This document shows, piece after piece, positions 38,816-48,069 of a stretch of 64,000 bases of DNA. Every line of letters starts with the position of its first letter. The stretch's first letter is position 1. The notes under the pieces were generated by a model. The model was not told the DNA's origin. It saw only the letters and a list, made by a program, of their open reading frames with translations, and did no database searches. The position numbers and the translations under genes are program-made. Origin of the DNA: Burkholderia sp. HI2500 (GTDB lineage: Bacteria > Pseudomonadota > Gammaproteobacteria > Burkholderiales > Burkholderiaceae); contig NZ_NKFL01000005.1 in the NCBI RefSeq assembly GCF_002223055.1, forward strand, positions 310,001-374,000, read 5' to 3'.

Positions 38816-39307
38816 TCAGTCGACACTGGCGCACTGCACGGGCTGCGCGCCGAGCAGTGACGTAAGCACGGCCGGCGCGAGGCTGACGAGGTAGCCGCGA
38901 CGCCCGCCGTTCAGGTAAATCGTCGGCAGCTCGAGGATGGTCGCCTCGACGTAGACGGGCATCGCCTTGCGCGTGCCGAACGGCGACGTGCCGCCGACGA
39001 GATAGCCCGAATGGCGGTTCGCGACCTCGGGCTTGCACGGCTCGACGCGCTTCGCGCCGATCTGCCGCGCGAGGTTCTTCGTCGACACCGTGCGGTCGCC
39101 GTGCATCAGCACGATCAGCGGCTTCGCGTGCTCGTCTTCCATCACGAGCGTCTTCACGACGCTGTGCTCGTCGACGCCGAGCTGGCGCGCCGATTCGCCG
39201 GTGCCGCCGTGCTCGACGTAGTCGTACGGATGCTCGCCGAACGCAACGCCGTGGCGGCGCAGCAACTGGGTCGCGGGGGTTTCGGACACATGCCTGGATT
39301 TGCTCAT
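38816..39307 (-). CDS. ybaK: Cys-tRNA(Pro)/Cys-tRNA(Cys) deacylase YbaK
   Basis: A 163-residue protein of the YbaK/ProX editing-domain family, which hydrolyses Cys-tRNA(Pro) mischarged by prolyl-tRNA synthetase. Conserved segments are TPATQLLRRHGVAFGEHPYDY, given here by its T-P-A...H-P-Y-x-Y residues, VVKTLVMED (with the catalytic Lys, about residue 52), GGTSPFGTRKAMPVYVE and the final ILELPTIYLNGGRRGYL. The ATG at 39307 is chosen. It probably forms a unit with plsY downstream. Confidence 0.93.
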   Translation of the reverse strand: MSKSRHVSETPATQLLRRHGVAFGEHPYDYVEHGGTGESARQLGVDEHSVVKTLVMEDEHAKPLIVLMHGDRTVSTKNLARQIGAKRVEPCKPEVANRHSGYLVGGTSPFGTRKAMPVYVEATILELPTIYLNGGRRGYLVSLAPAVLTSLLGAQPVQCASVD

Positions 39308-39552
39308 GGCGGCATTTTAAGGGTGAACGACCGGCGCGCGCGCGATCACGCCCGCGCGCCCGCACCGACGGTATACTCGCGGCCCGTTTTTCGCCGGGCG
39401 GCCTGCTGCGTCGCCGCAACGATTCCGTCCATCATCATTGCGGACATCGCGAAGCGCTATTGCCCGAATGGCCGATTGTGGCGCGCGCGCCGTCATGGCA
39501 CGATCGTTCGCCAACCTCGTCGGCCGCCGCCCGCCCCTTTTCTGGAGACGCC

Positions 39553-41115
39553 ATGTCCTCGTCCCTCCGTTCATCCGAGCCGCTCGACGTCGACGCACTG
39601 CTCGCCGCGCTGCCGCGCCGCATCGCCGACGTGCCCGCACGCTGGGCCGCGCTGGCGCCCGCGCATCCGGCGCTGATCGAGGACGCGCGCCGCCTGTCGT
39701 ACGGCGACCTGTCGCGGGCCGTCGATGCCGCCGCCGCGCTGCTCGCCGACCTCGGCGTGCAAGGCGGCGACCGCGTGATGATCGTCGCCGAAAACTGCGT
39801 CGCGCAGATCGTGCTGCTGTTCGCGGCCGCCCGCCTCGACGCGTGGGCGCTCGTGTCGAACGCGCGCTTGTCCGCCAGCGAGCTCGACGCGATCGCCGCG
39901 CACGCGCGGCCGAAGCTGATCGCGTTCACCACCGACGCCTCGCCCGACGCGCGCACGCATGCCGAACGGCACGGTGCGACACCCGCCGGCACGCTACCGG
40001 TCGACGTCGGTGCATGGTCGTACCACGTCGACGCGAGCGCGCCGGGCGAACCGGTCGCCGCCGACGGTGCCGCGCAATGCGCGGCGCTGATCTACACGAC
40101 CGGCACGACCGGCACGCCGAAGGGCGTGATGCTGTCGCATCGCAACCTGCTGTTCATCGCGGCGACGTCGAGCACGCTGCGCCGCGTGTCGCCCGACGAC
40201 GTCGTCTACACGGTGCTGCCCGTATCGCACGTGTACGGGCTCGCGTCGGTCTGCCTCGGCAGCCTGTACGCGGGCGCGACGCTGCGGCTCGCGCCGCGCT
40301 TCTCGCCGGAAGCCGTGCGCGTCGCGCTCGCCGACGAAGGCGTCACGATCTTCCAGGGCGTGCCCGCGATGCACGCGAAGCTGCTCGAACACCTGCACAC
40401 GCACGGCCATGCGTGGTGCGCGCCGCGCCTGCGCTTCGCGTATTCGGGCGGCTCGCCGCTCGACGCGAACCTGAAGGCGCGCGTCGAGCGCCTGTACGGC
40501 GTGCCGCTGCACAACGGCTACGGGATGACCGAAAGCAGCCCGACGATCACGCAGACGCCGCTCGACGCACCGCGCACCGACAGCTCGGTCGGCGTGCCGA
40601 TTCCCGGCGTGGAGATGCGGATCGTCGCGCCGGACGGCACCGACGTGCCGCCGGGCGAAGTCGGCGAGATCCGCGTGCGCGGGCCGAACGTGATGCTCGG
40701 CTACTACCGCAACGCGGACGCCACGCACGCGGCCGTGTCGCCGGACGGCTGGCTGAGCACCGGCGATCTCGCGCGGCAGGAGGCGGACGGTGCGGTAACG
40801 ATCGCGGGCCGCAGCAAGGAACTGATCATCCGGTCGGGCTTCAACGTCTATCCGGTCGAAGTCGAGCAGGTGCTGAACGCGCATCCGGACGTCGTGCAGG
40901 CGGCCGTCATCGGCCGCGCGGTCGAAGGCAACGAGGAAGTGCTCGCGTTCGTCGAACTAGTGCCCGGCGCGACGGCCGACGAAGCGGCGTTGCACGCCTG
41001 GTGTGCGGAGCGGCTCGCGCCTTACAAACGCCCCGCACACATCCGCGTACTCGACGCGCTGCCGGCCGCATCGACGGGCAAGGTCCTGAAGCACAAGTTG
41101 CGCGAGCTGGTCTGA
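39553..41115 (+). CDS. AMP-dependent acyl-CoA synthetase (fatty-acid CoA ligase-like)
   Basis: A 520-residue ANL-superfamily enzyme, full length. The P-loop is IYTTGTTGTPKGVMLSH (about residues 183-199). The acyl pocket has VSHVYGLASV and FAYSGGSPL. The ATP motif is GYGMTESSP, the hinge is STGDLARQEADG, the CoA-site segment is RSGFNVYPVEVE, and the catalytic Lys lies in STGKVLKHKLREL. It activates a carboxylic acid via acyl-AMP to acyl-CoA. Substrate length or type is not predictable. GGAGACGCC precedes the ATG at 39553. No beta-oxidation gene is adjacent, and it converges on xerD. Confidence 0.9.
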   Translation: MSSSLRSSEPLDVDALLAALPRRIADVPARWAALAPAHPALIEDARRLSYGDLSRAVDAAAALLADLGVQGGDRVMIVAENCVAQIVLLFAAARLDAWALVSNARLSASELDAIAAHARPKLIAFTTDASPDARTHAERHGATPAGTLPVDVGAWSYHVDASAPGEPVAADGAAQCAALIYTTGTTGTPKGVMLSHRNLLFIAATSSTLRRVSPDDVVYTVLPVSHVYGLASVCLGSLYAGATLRLAPRFSPEAVRVALADEGVTIFQGVPAMHAKLLEHLHTHGHAWCAPRLRFAYSGGSPLDANLKARVERLYGVPLHNGYGMTESSPTITQTPLDAPRTDSSVGVPIPGVEMRIVAPDGTDVPPGEVGEIRVRGPNVMLGYYRNADATHAAVSPDGWLSTGDLARQEADGAVTIAGRSKELIIRSGFNVYPVEVEQVLNAHPDVVQAAVIGRAVEGNEEVLAFVELVPGATADEAALHAWCAERLAPYKRPAHIRVLDALPAASTGKVLKHKLRELV

Positions 41116-41163
41116 CTTGAACCGGCCGCGGCGCGTGACACTGCCTGCTCCGCACCGGATGCG

Positions 41164-42114
41164 CTAACCGCGCGGGTGGTGTTGCGCATGCAGCGTCTTC
41201 AAGCGCTCGCGTGCAACGTGCGTATAGATCTGCGTGGTCGAGATATCGCTGTGGCCGAGCAGCAGTTGCACGACGCGCAGGTCGGCGCCATGGTTCAGCA
41301 GGTGCGTCGCGAACGCGTGCCGCAGCGTATGCGGCGACAGGTGCGCGCGTACGTCCGCGTGCTGTGCGTGGCGCTTGATGATGTTCCAGAACTGCTGGCG
41401 CGTCATCCCGTCGCCGCGCGCGGTCACGAACAGCGCGTCGGCCGCGCGCGCACCGAGCAGCGCCGGCCGCGCCTCGCGCAGGTAGCGCTCGATCCACCCT
41501 TGCGCGACTTCGCCGAACGGCACGAGCCGCTCCTTCGAGCCCTTGCCCATCACGCGCACGACGCCCTCGTTGAGCCCGACCTCGACGGTCTTCAGCGTCA
41601 CGAGCTCGCTCACGCGCAGCCCGCTCGCATACATCAGCTCGAGCATCGTACGATCGCGCAGGCCGAGCGGCGTGCCGATGTCGGGCGCACCGAGCAGCGC
41701 CTCGACCTGCGCCTCCGACAACGTCGACGGAAACCGGGCCGCCTGCTTCGCGGACGTGATCCGCAGCGTCGGGTCGGCGCTCGCGCGATGCTCGCGCACG
41801 GCCCAGCCGTAATAGCGCCGGAACACGGACAGCCGCCGGTTCGACGACGTCGCCTTGCCGTCGCTGCGCGCGGCGATGTAACCCGTCACCATCGCTTCGT
41901 CGGCGGAATCGAGCGACGCGTCGTGCGTCTCGGCCAGCCATTGTGAAAACAGCACCAGATCGCGCCGGTACGCATCGAGCGTGTTGCGCGCCAGCCCGTG
42001 CTCGAGCCACAGCGCATCGCAAAACACGTCGATCGACGCGCGGCTCGCGAGCAGCGCGGGGGACGCCTCGACGGCATCGCCGTCGACTTCGGGGGACATC
42101 AGCGATTCACTCAT
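41164..42114 (-). CDS. xerD: Tyrosine recombinase XerD
   Basis: A 316-residue site-specific recombinase that with XerC resolves chromosome dimers at dif. The catalytic residues are all visible: Arg in ASGLRVSELV, Lys in MGKGSKERLVP, His and Arg in SPHTLRHAFATHLL, His in LLGHSDISTT and the nucleophile Tyr in QIYTHVARERLK. The N-terminal SAM-like domain (FCDALWLEHGLARNTLDAYR) is typical of XerD rather than XerC. Its ATG at 42114 shares one base with the ogt stop codon, so translation is coupled. Confidence 0.95.
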   Translation of the reverse strand: MSESLMSPEVDGDAVEASPALLASRASIDVFCDALWLEHGLARNTLDAYRRDLVLFSQWLAETHDASLDSADEAMVTGYIAARSDGKATSSNRRLSVFRRYYGWAVREHRASADPTLRITSAKQAARFPSTLSEAQVEALLGAPDIGTPLGLRDRTMLELMYASGLRVSELVTLKTVEVGLNEGVVRVMGKGSKERLVPFGEVAQGWIERYLREARPALLGARAADALFVTARGDGMTRQQFWNIIKRHAQHADVRAHLSPHTLRHAFATHLLNHGADLRVVQLLLGHSDISTTQIYTHVARERLKTLHAQHHPRG

Positions 42115-42581
42115 CAGTACGGCACGCCTTCGTGCGCCAGCAGCCAGCGCTTCACTTTCTGGTAATAACCGTTGTCGTCGTGGTTCGCGAAGCCGCCGAG
42201 TCCGCCCGCCGCGACGACGCGATGACACGGAATCACGAGCGGGAAGTAGTTCGCGCCGCATGCCTGGCCCACCGCGCGCGGCGCGCTGCCGATCCGCTTC
42301 GCGACCTGGCCGTAGGTCAGCACCGTGCCGGGCGGAATATCGCTGATCACGTCCCACACGCGGTGCTGGAACGCGCTGCCGACTTCGGCGAGCGGCAGGT
42401 CGAAGCGCGCCGACGCGCGCTCGAAATAACGTTCGATCTGCTTGACCGCACGCTGTGCGAGCGGCGAATCCGGATCGACCGACTTCACCGATTCGGGCAG
42501 ATAGACGATCTCGCGCACCACCGCGGCATCCGTGCGGATGCCGACCTTGCCGAACGGCGCGTCGATGACTGCATTGAACAT
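42114..42581 (-). CDS. ogt: Methylated-DNA--protein-cysteine methyltransferase
   Basis: A 155-residue suicide repair enzyme that takes the methyl group from O6-methylguanine. The active-site motif IPCHRVV with the acceptor Cys is present, preceded by the DNA-binding helix region GTVLTYGQVAKRIGSAPRAVG and followed by GGFANHDDNGYYQKVKRWLL; these are the family blocks in order. It lacks the Ada N-terminal zinc domain. It lies between queG and xerD in one direction, with the stop overlapping the xerD start. Confidence 0.95.
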   Translation of the reverse strand: MFNAVIDAPFGKVGIRTDAAVVREIVYLPESVKSVDPDSPLAQRAVKQIERYFERASARFDLPLAEVGSAFQHRVWDVISDIPPGTVLTYGQVAKRIGSAPRAVGQACGANYFPLVIPCHRVVAAGGLGGFANHDDNGYYQKVKRWLLAHEGVPY

Positions 42582-42645
42582 GGCCCTCTCCTGACCGATG
42601 GATGCGCGCGACACCACCGCGCGCCGACGACACTTTACGCCGCCT

Positions 42646-43881
42646 TCACGCGGCACGCAGCGCCCATTCGACATGCTCGCGCACGACCGGCGACGGGTCG
42701 TCGGCCCGCGCGCGCAACGCGGCGACGATCGCGTCGCGCGCCTGCGGCGTGAGCCGGCCCGCGTCCGCGCGCAGCGCATTGCCGAGCCCGACCGCGAGAT
42801 TGCGCAGCCAGCTTTCGTAGCCGATGCGCCGGATCGCACTGCCCTGCATCTGCGTATCGAACGCGTCCGCGTCCCATGCAAACAGCTCGACGAGCGTCGC
42901 GCGATCGAGGCCGTGCCGCACGTCGAAATCGGCGACGGGCGCGGCCTGCGCGAACTTGTTCCACGGGCACACGAGCTGGCAGTCGTCGCAGCCGTACACG
43001 CGATTGCCGATCATCGGCCGCAGCGGCTCGGGGATGCTGCCTTTCAGTTCGATCGTCAGATACGAGATGCAGCGGCGCGCGTCGACGCGGTACGGCTCGA
43101 CGATCGCGCCGGTCGGGCAGGCATCGATGCAGCGCGTGCAACTGCCGCAGTGTGCGCCGGGCGTCTCGGGCGCGGTGTCGGGGGACGTGTGCGCATCGGT
43201 CGGCAGCGGAACGTCGACGTAGATCTCGCCGAGGAAAAACAGCGAGCCCGCATCGCGCTGCAGCAGCAGCGTGTGCTTGCCGCGCCAGCCGACGCCGGCC
43301 TTCTGCGCGAGCTCGACCTCGAGCACGGGCGCCGAATCGGTGAACACGCGGTAGCCGAACGCGCCGATCTCCTGCTCGATGCGCTCGGCGAGCGTCTGCA
43401 GGCGGTTGCGCAGCACCTTGTGATAGTCGCGCCCGCGTGCGTAGATCGACACGACGGCCGCCTGCGGATCGTCGAGCCGCGCCCGTTCGCGCGCACGCCA
43501 GTCGTGCAGTGCGAGCGCGCCCGGCTCGCTTTCAGCCGCGTCGGCGGCGAGCGTTTCGGCCGGCAGATAGGCGAGCCGGGCGGAGATCACGCGTCGCGTA
43601 CCGGCCACAAGTTCGGCCGGACGCGCGCGTTTCATCCCATGTTTCGCCATATAATCCATTTCGCCGTGGTATCCGGCTTCCAGCCAGGCGGCGAGGCCTG
43701 CTTCGGCATCCGAGAGATCGGTATCGCTGATGCCGATCGCCCCGAAACCCAATTCGCGCCCCCACGCCCTGATGCGCGCGGCGAGCGCAGTCAACGCCGC
43801 ATCGTCGAGCGCGCACGGTGCCGCACCTTCGGCACGAGTCGAAGGTCTGTCGGATGCGGCGAGTTCCGGTAATCGGTTCAT
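42646..43881 (-). CDS. queG: Epoxyqueuosine reductase QueG
   Basis: A 411-residue cobalamin- and Fe-S-dependent enzyme performing the last step of queuosine synthesis in tRNA. The N-terminal part has LGFGAIGISDTDL and GYHGEMDYM. Two 4Fe-4S motifs are present, CGSCTRCIDACPT and CDDCQLVCPWNKF, as is SYLTIELKG. The C-terminal ~80 residues are a HEAT-like repeat (IGYESWLRNLAVGLGNAL). It is divergent from tsaE with only 17 bp between starts and is the first gene of a queG-ogt-xerD run. Confidence 0.96.
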   Translation of the reverse strand: MNRLPELAASDRPSTRAEGAAPCALDDAALTALAARIRAWGRELGFGAIGISDTDLSDAEAGLAAWLEAGYHGEMDYMAKHGMKRARPAELVAGTRRVISARLAYLPAETLAADAAESEPGALALHDWRARERARLDDPQAAVVSIYARGRDYHKVLRNRLQTLAERIEQEIGAFGYRVFTDSAPVLEVELAQKAGVGWRGKHTLLLQRDAGSLFFLGEIYVDVPLPTDAHTSPDTAPETPGAHCGSCTRCIDACPTGAIVEPYRVDARRCISYLTIELKGSIPEPLRPMIGNRVYGCDDCQLVCPWNKFAQAAPVADFDVRHGLDRATLVELFAWDADAFDTQMQGSAIRRIGYESWLRNLAVGLGNALRADAGRLTPQARDAIVAALRARADDPSPVVREHVEWALRAA

Positions 43882-43898
43882 CGCACTATTTTACGAGA

Positions 43899-44453
43899 AT
43901 GCCAGCCACGCCCAGCCATCCGCCTCACGACGCCATGCTGCCCGCCCCGCTCGCGGAGCGCGTGATCGCGCTCGCCGACGAAGCGGCGACCGAGGCCTTC
44001 GGCACCCGCTTCGCGCACGCGCTCGACGCGGCGCGCACCGAGCTTGCCCGCGCGCATGCGTTCGACGGGCTGCAGATCCAGCTGGTCGGCGATCTCGGCG
44101 CGGGCAAGACGTCCCTCGTCCGCGCGATCCTGCGTGGCCTCGGCCACACGGGGCGCGTGCGCAGCCCGACCTATACGCTCGTCGAGCCGTACGCGCTCGA
44201 ACGCGACGATGGGGAACTCGAGGTCTATCACTTCGATCTGTATCGTTTCAACGATCCGGCCGAATGGTCCGACGCAGGCTTTCGCGAATATTTCAATTCC
44301 AGCGCGATCTGCCTCGTCGAATGGCCACAACAGGCAGGCACGCTGCTCGGCGTACCCGATCTGGTTTTCTCGCTCGACGTGGACGGCGACGGCCGCGCCC
44401 TCACCGTCCGGGCGTACAGCGCTTCAGGAAAGGCATGTCTCGAAAGATGTTGA
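43899..44453 (+). CDS. tsaE: tRNA threonylcarbamoyladenosine biosynthesis ATPase TsaE
   Basis: A 184-residue P-loop ATPase working with TsaB/TsaD in t6A37 formation. Walker A is GDLGAGKTSLVRAILRGLG; downstream blocks are VRSPTYTLVEPY, VYHFDLYRF and LVEWPQQ. The annotated start is the ATG at 43899, 17 bp from queG; an ATG at 43935 is a plausible alternative and would leave 53 bp for promoters. The 3' end overlaps amiC by 19 bp, so the two are coupled. Confidence 0.93.
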   Translation: MPATPSHPPHDAMLPAPLAERVIALADEAATEAFGTRFAHALDAARTELARAHAFDGLQIQLVGDLGAGKTSLVRAILRGLGHTGRVRSPTYTLVEPYALERDDGELEVYHFDLYRFNDPAEWSDAGFREYFNSSAICLVEWPQQAGTLLGVPDLVFSLDVDGDGRALTVRAYSASGKACLERC

Positions 44454-45955
44454 TCAAACCGTTCCGCTCGATCGAATCGGCGGCCACCGCGACGCACAAC
44501 TGGCGGCGCCGCCAGATCCTGTGCGCGGGCGCGTCGACGCTGGTGCTCGGTCTCGTCGCCCCGCGGCTCGCGCGCGCGTCGTCGGTGCTCGGCGTGCGTG
44601 TGTGGCCCGCTCGCGATTACACGCGCGTCACGATCGAATCCGACCAGCCGCTGCAGAATAGCCAACAGCTGCTGCAGGGTCCCGACCGTCTCGTCGTTGA
44701 CCTGACCGGCCTCGACCTCGACCAGGCGCTGCGCGACCTCGTGTCGAAGATCGCGCCGAACGATCCGCAGATCCAGTCGGTGCGCGTCGGCCAGTATCAG
44801 CCGCACGTCGTGCGGATGGTGTTCGACCTGAAAGGTTCGGTGAAGCCGCAGGTGTTCACGCTGCCGCCGGTCGGCACCTACAAGTACCGGCTCGTGTTCG
44901 ACCTGTATCCGGCCGTCGCGCCCGATCCGCTGTCCGACCTGATCGCGCAGACGGAACGCAAGGAACAGGCGCTCAACGACAACGCGCGCGCGCAGCAGAT
45001 GCAGCCGCCGTCCACGCTGGCCGGCCCGGGTACCCCGCCGCCCGCCGCGGGTGACAACAGCGACGCGTTCTTCCAGCGCTTCGCGCAGAACACGCCGGCC
45101 ACGCCGCACACGCCACCCGCCACGCCTTCGACGCCCGCGAAGCCGGCCGTCAAGCCGCCACCCGTCATCGCACGCCGCGACGACAGCGACGACGATGGCG
45201 ACACCTACAAGTTCACCGCGCCGAAATCCGGCAAGGGCAGCACCGTTCGCCTGCTGACGGTGGCGATCGATCCGGGCCATGGCGGCGAGGATCCGGGCGC
45301 GATCGGCGGCGGCGGCACGTACGAGAAGCACATCGCGCTCGACATCGCGAAGAAGCTGCGCGCGAAGATCGACGGCGCGCCGAACATGCGCGCGATGATG
45401 ACGCGCGACGCCGACTTCTTCGTGCCGCTGAACGTGCGCGTGCAGAAAGCGCGCCGTGTGGGCGCCGACCTGTTCGTGTCGATCCACGCGGATGCATTCA
45501 CGACGCCGTCCGCGCGCGGCTCGTCGGTGTTCGCGCTGTCCGACCACGGCGCGACGAGCGCCGCGGCGCGCTGGATGGCGAACAAGGAGAACTCGTCCGA
45601 CCTGATCGGCGGCATCAACATCAAGACGGCGGACGCGGCCGTGAACCGCGCGCTGTTCGACATGTCGACGACCGCGCAGATCCGCGATTCGCTGCGCTAC
45701 GGCAACTACGTGCTGAAGGAAGTCGGCGGCATCAACAAGCTGCACAAGGGCTCGGTCGAGCAGGCCGGGTTCGCGGTGCTGAAGGCGCCCGACATTCCGT
45801 CGATCCTCGTTGAAACGGCCTTCATCAGCAACCCGGAAGAAGAGAGCCGGCTGAACGACGACGGCTATCGCGACCAGATGGCCGACGCGATCTTCCGCGG
45901 CATCAAGCGTTATTTCGCCGCGAATCCGCCGCTCGCGAAGAGCCGGATGGCCTGA
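44435..45955 (+). CDS. amiC: N-acetylmuramoyl-L-alanine amidase AmiC-like, Tat-exported
   Basis: A 506-residue precursor. A twin-arginine signal (NWRRRQILCAGAST, about residues 22-35) precedes an AMIN domain (residues about 50-165; VRVWPARDYTRVTIES), a Pro/Ala-rich linker (about 185-255), and the zinc-dependent Amidase_3 domain. In that domain the zinc ligands are in VAIDPGHGGEDPGAIG (His), GTYEKHIALDIA (Glu) and SIHADAF (His), and the catalytic Glu is in LVETAFISNPEEE. It cleaves the septal peptidoglycan amide bond during daughter-cell separation. AGGAAAGGC precedes the ATG inside the tsaE 3' end. Confidence 0.95.
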   Translation: MSRKMLIKPFRSIESAATATHNWRRRQILCAGASTLVLGLVAPRLARASSVLGVRVWPARDYTRVTIESDQPLQNSQQLLQGPDRLVVDLTGLDLDQALRDLVSKIAPNDPQIQSVRVGQYQPHVVRMVFDLKGSVKPQVFTLPPVGTYKYRLVFDLYPAVAPDPLSDLIAQTERKEQALNDNARAQQMQPPSTLAGPGTPPPAAGDNSDAFFQRFAQNTPATPHTPPATPSTPAKPAVKPPPVIARRDDSDDDGDTYKFTAPKSGKGSTVRLLTVAIDPGHGGEDPGAIGGGGTYEKHIALDIAKKLRAKIDGAPNMRAMMTRDADFFVPLNVRVQKARRVGADLFVSIHADAFTTPSARGSSVFALSDHGATSAAARWMANKENSSDLIGGINIKTADAAVNRALFDMSTTAQIRDSLRYGNYVLKEVGGINKLHKGSVEQAGFAVLKAPDIPSILVETAFISNPEEESRLNDDGYRDQMADAIFRGIKRYFAANPPLAKSRMA

Positions 45956-46009
45956 CGCCCGTACCCGGCCACCCCGCCCCGCCGCCGGCACGCAGCGCGT
46001 GCCGGCGCG

Positions 46010-46891
46010 TCACGACGCCGCGAAGCGGCGCATCAGTTTCCCGCCGAACACGTTCACCGCGAGCCCGCCCATCACGAGCGCGGTGCCGATCAGCTGCGTG
46101 CGCGTCAGATGCTCGTCGAGCAGCAGCGCCGACGACGCGAGACCGACGATCGGCACCAGCAGCGAGAACTGCGCGACCTGCGCGGCCGGATAGCGCGACA
46201 GCAGGCGGCTCCACAGCCCGTAGCCGAGCAGCGTCGCGACGAACGCGAGATAGACGACCGCGAAGATCGACGCACCGTTCAGCCCGGCGAGCGCGGTCGC
46301 GATCCGCTGCGGCCCTTCGAACCACAGCGACAGCAGGAAGAACGGCACGGGCGGCACGAGGCTGGCCCACACGACGAGCGACACGAGGTTCGCACGGCCG
46401 ACCTTCTTCGTGACGATGTTGCCGAACGCCCACATCGCGGCCGAGCAGATCGTCAGCAGGAAGCCCGCGAGCGTCATCGCGCGGCCGCCCTGCGCCGCGA
46501 TCACGACGAGCCCGCCCGCGGCGATCGCGAGCCCGAGCAGGTTCTGCACGCGCAGCCGCTCGCCGAGGAACAGCATCGCGAACACGAGCGTGAAGAATGC
46601 CTGCGACTGCAGCACGAGCGACGCGAGGCCGGCCGGCATGCCGACGTACATGCCGGTGAACAGGAACACGAACTGGCCGAGCTGGATCGTCGCGCCGTAC
46701 AGCACCAGCAGACGCCATGGAATCTGCGGCCGGCGCACGAAGAACACCGCGGGCACGGCCGCGAGCGTGAAGCGCAGCGCGCCGAGCAGCATCGGCGGCA
46801 TGCCGTGCAGGCCGACCTTGATCACGACGAAGTTCACGCCCCACGCCAGGATCACGACCAGCGCAAGCAGCAAGTCCTTCGGGGCCATCAT
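46010..46891 (-). CDS. EamA/DMT-family transporter
   Basis: A 293-residue inner-membrane protein with ten predicted helices forming two EamA repeats (about residues 5-135 and 145-285). WGVNFVVIKVGLHGMPPMLLG and GLWSRLLSRYPAAQVAQFSLLVPIVG, given here by their family residues, place it with the EamA/RhaT permeases, which often export amino acids such as O-acetylserine or cysteine. The start is the first of two adjacent ATG codons at 46891, with GGAGACGCC upstream. It converges on amiC. Substrate unknown. Confidence 0.9.
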   Translation of the reverse strand: MMAPKDLLLALVVILAWGVNFVVIKVGLHGMPPMLLGALRFTLAAVPAVFFVRRPQIPWRLLVLYGATIQLGQFVFLFTGMYVGMPAGLASLVLQSQAFFTLVFAMLFLGERLRVQNLLGLAIAAGGLVVIAAQGGRAMTLAGFLLTICSAAMWAFGNIVTKKVGRANLVSLVVWASLVPPVPFFLLSLWFEGPQRIATALAGLNGASIFAVVYLAFVATLLGYGLWSRLLSRYPAAQVAQFSLLVPIVGLASSALLLDEHLTRTQLIGTALVMGGLAVNVFGGKLMRRFAAS

Positions 46892-47135
46892 CGGCGTCTC
46901 CTCGATTGTCGAATGGTCGTGCACGGTGCGCTCAGGCCCTGTTGCTTTGCGCCGGGCGCCCCGAGAAGACTGCCTTCGAGGCGGAAAGCCCGGCGCGGCC
47001 CGGTGTTTTCCTCTGGGAAGCCGGTCAGTCTACCGGGTTTCAGCCCCCGGCCCGATACCCGCGCGGCGCGCATGGAATCGGCGGCGGACGGCCAGTACAA
47101 TGACCGGCATCCCCCGCCGCCCCACAGGATCCGCC

Positions 47136-48017
47136 ATGACCGCTCCGATCAAAGCCCTGCTGAAGCCGCACGTGCGCGACATCGGCAACCTGCAGGTGCG
47201 CCGCACGCTGCCCGCACTCGCCGCCCGCCTCGTCGGCCCGTTCATCTTCTTCGATCACATGGGGCCCGCCGCGCTGCCGCCCGGCACGGGCCTCGACGTA
47301 CGCCCGCACCCGCATATCGGCCTCGCCACCGTCACCTACCTGTTCGACGGCGCGATCCTGCACCGCGACAGCCTCGGCTCGCTGCAGGAGATCGTGCCGG
47401 GCGACGTGAACTGGATGACGGCCGGCCGCGGGATCGTCCACTCCGAACGCACGCCCGACGCGCAGCGCGAACACGGCCACACCGTGCACGGGATCCAGAC
47501 CTGGGTCGCGCTGCCGCGCGCGCACGAGACGACCGAGCCGTCGTTCGAGCACCATGCGGCCGACACGCTGCCGAAGCGCAATGAGGACGGCGTCGCGCTG
47601 ACGGTGATCGCCGGCGATGCGTTCGGGTTGCGCTCGCCGGTCACGACGTTCTCGCGCACGCTGTACGTCGCGGCCGAATTCGCGGCCGGCGGCCGTCTCG
47701 CACTCGACGCGTCGCACGAGGAGCGCGCGGTCTACGTGGTCGACGGCGAGCTCGCGATCGACGGCACGCCGGTGCCGGCCGAGCAGATGGCCGTGCTCGC
47801 GCCCGGCGCCGCGGTCACGCTGACGAGCGGCAGCGGCGCGCGTGCGATGCTGCTCGGCGGCGACAAGATCGACGGCGAGCGCTTCATCGAATGGAATTTC
47901 GTCGCCAGCAGCCGCGAAGCGATCGAGCGCGCGAAAGAAGCCTGGACGCGCCAGGAAATGGGCAAGGTGCCGGGCGAGACGGAGTGGATTCCGCTGCCCG
48001 AGTCGAAGCCGCGTTGA
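47136..48017 (+). CDS. Pirin family protein
   Basis: A 293-residue bicupin. The N-terminal cupin contains the metal-binding residues in RPHPHIGLATVTYLF (two His) and further His and Glu in AGRGIVHSERTP, as in YhhW and human pirin. The C-terminal half has YVVDGELAIDG and FIEWNFVASSREAIERAK, the conserved end of the family. Pirins are iron proteins, some with quercetinase activity. The ATG at 47136 (MTAPIKALLKPHVRDIG) is chosen over a long upstream frame that is antisense to the EamA gene. Confidence 0.93.
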   Translation: MTAPIKALLKPHVRDIGNLQVRRTLPALAARLVGPFIFFDHMGPAALPPGTGLDVRPHPHIGLATVTYLFDGAILHRDSLGSLQEIVPGDVNWMTAGRGIVHSERTPDAQREHGHTVHGIQTWVALPRAHETTEPSFEHHAADTLPKRNEDGVALTVIAGDAFGLRSPVTTFSRTLYVAAEFAAGGRLALDASHEERAVYVVDGELAIDGTPVPAEQMAVLAPGAAVTLTSGSGARAMLLGGDKIDGERFIEWNFVASSREAIERAKEAWTRQEMGKVPGETEWIPLPESKPR

Positions 48018-48069
48018 AAAAGGGGCGCGCCGCCCCCATCCTGACGACATTCGAACGGAAGAGAACGAC

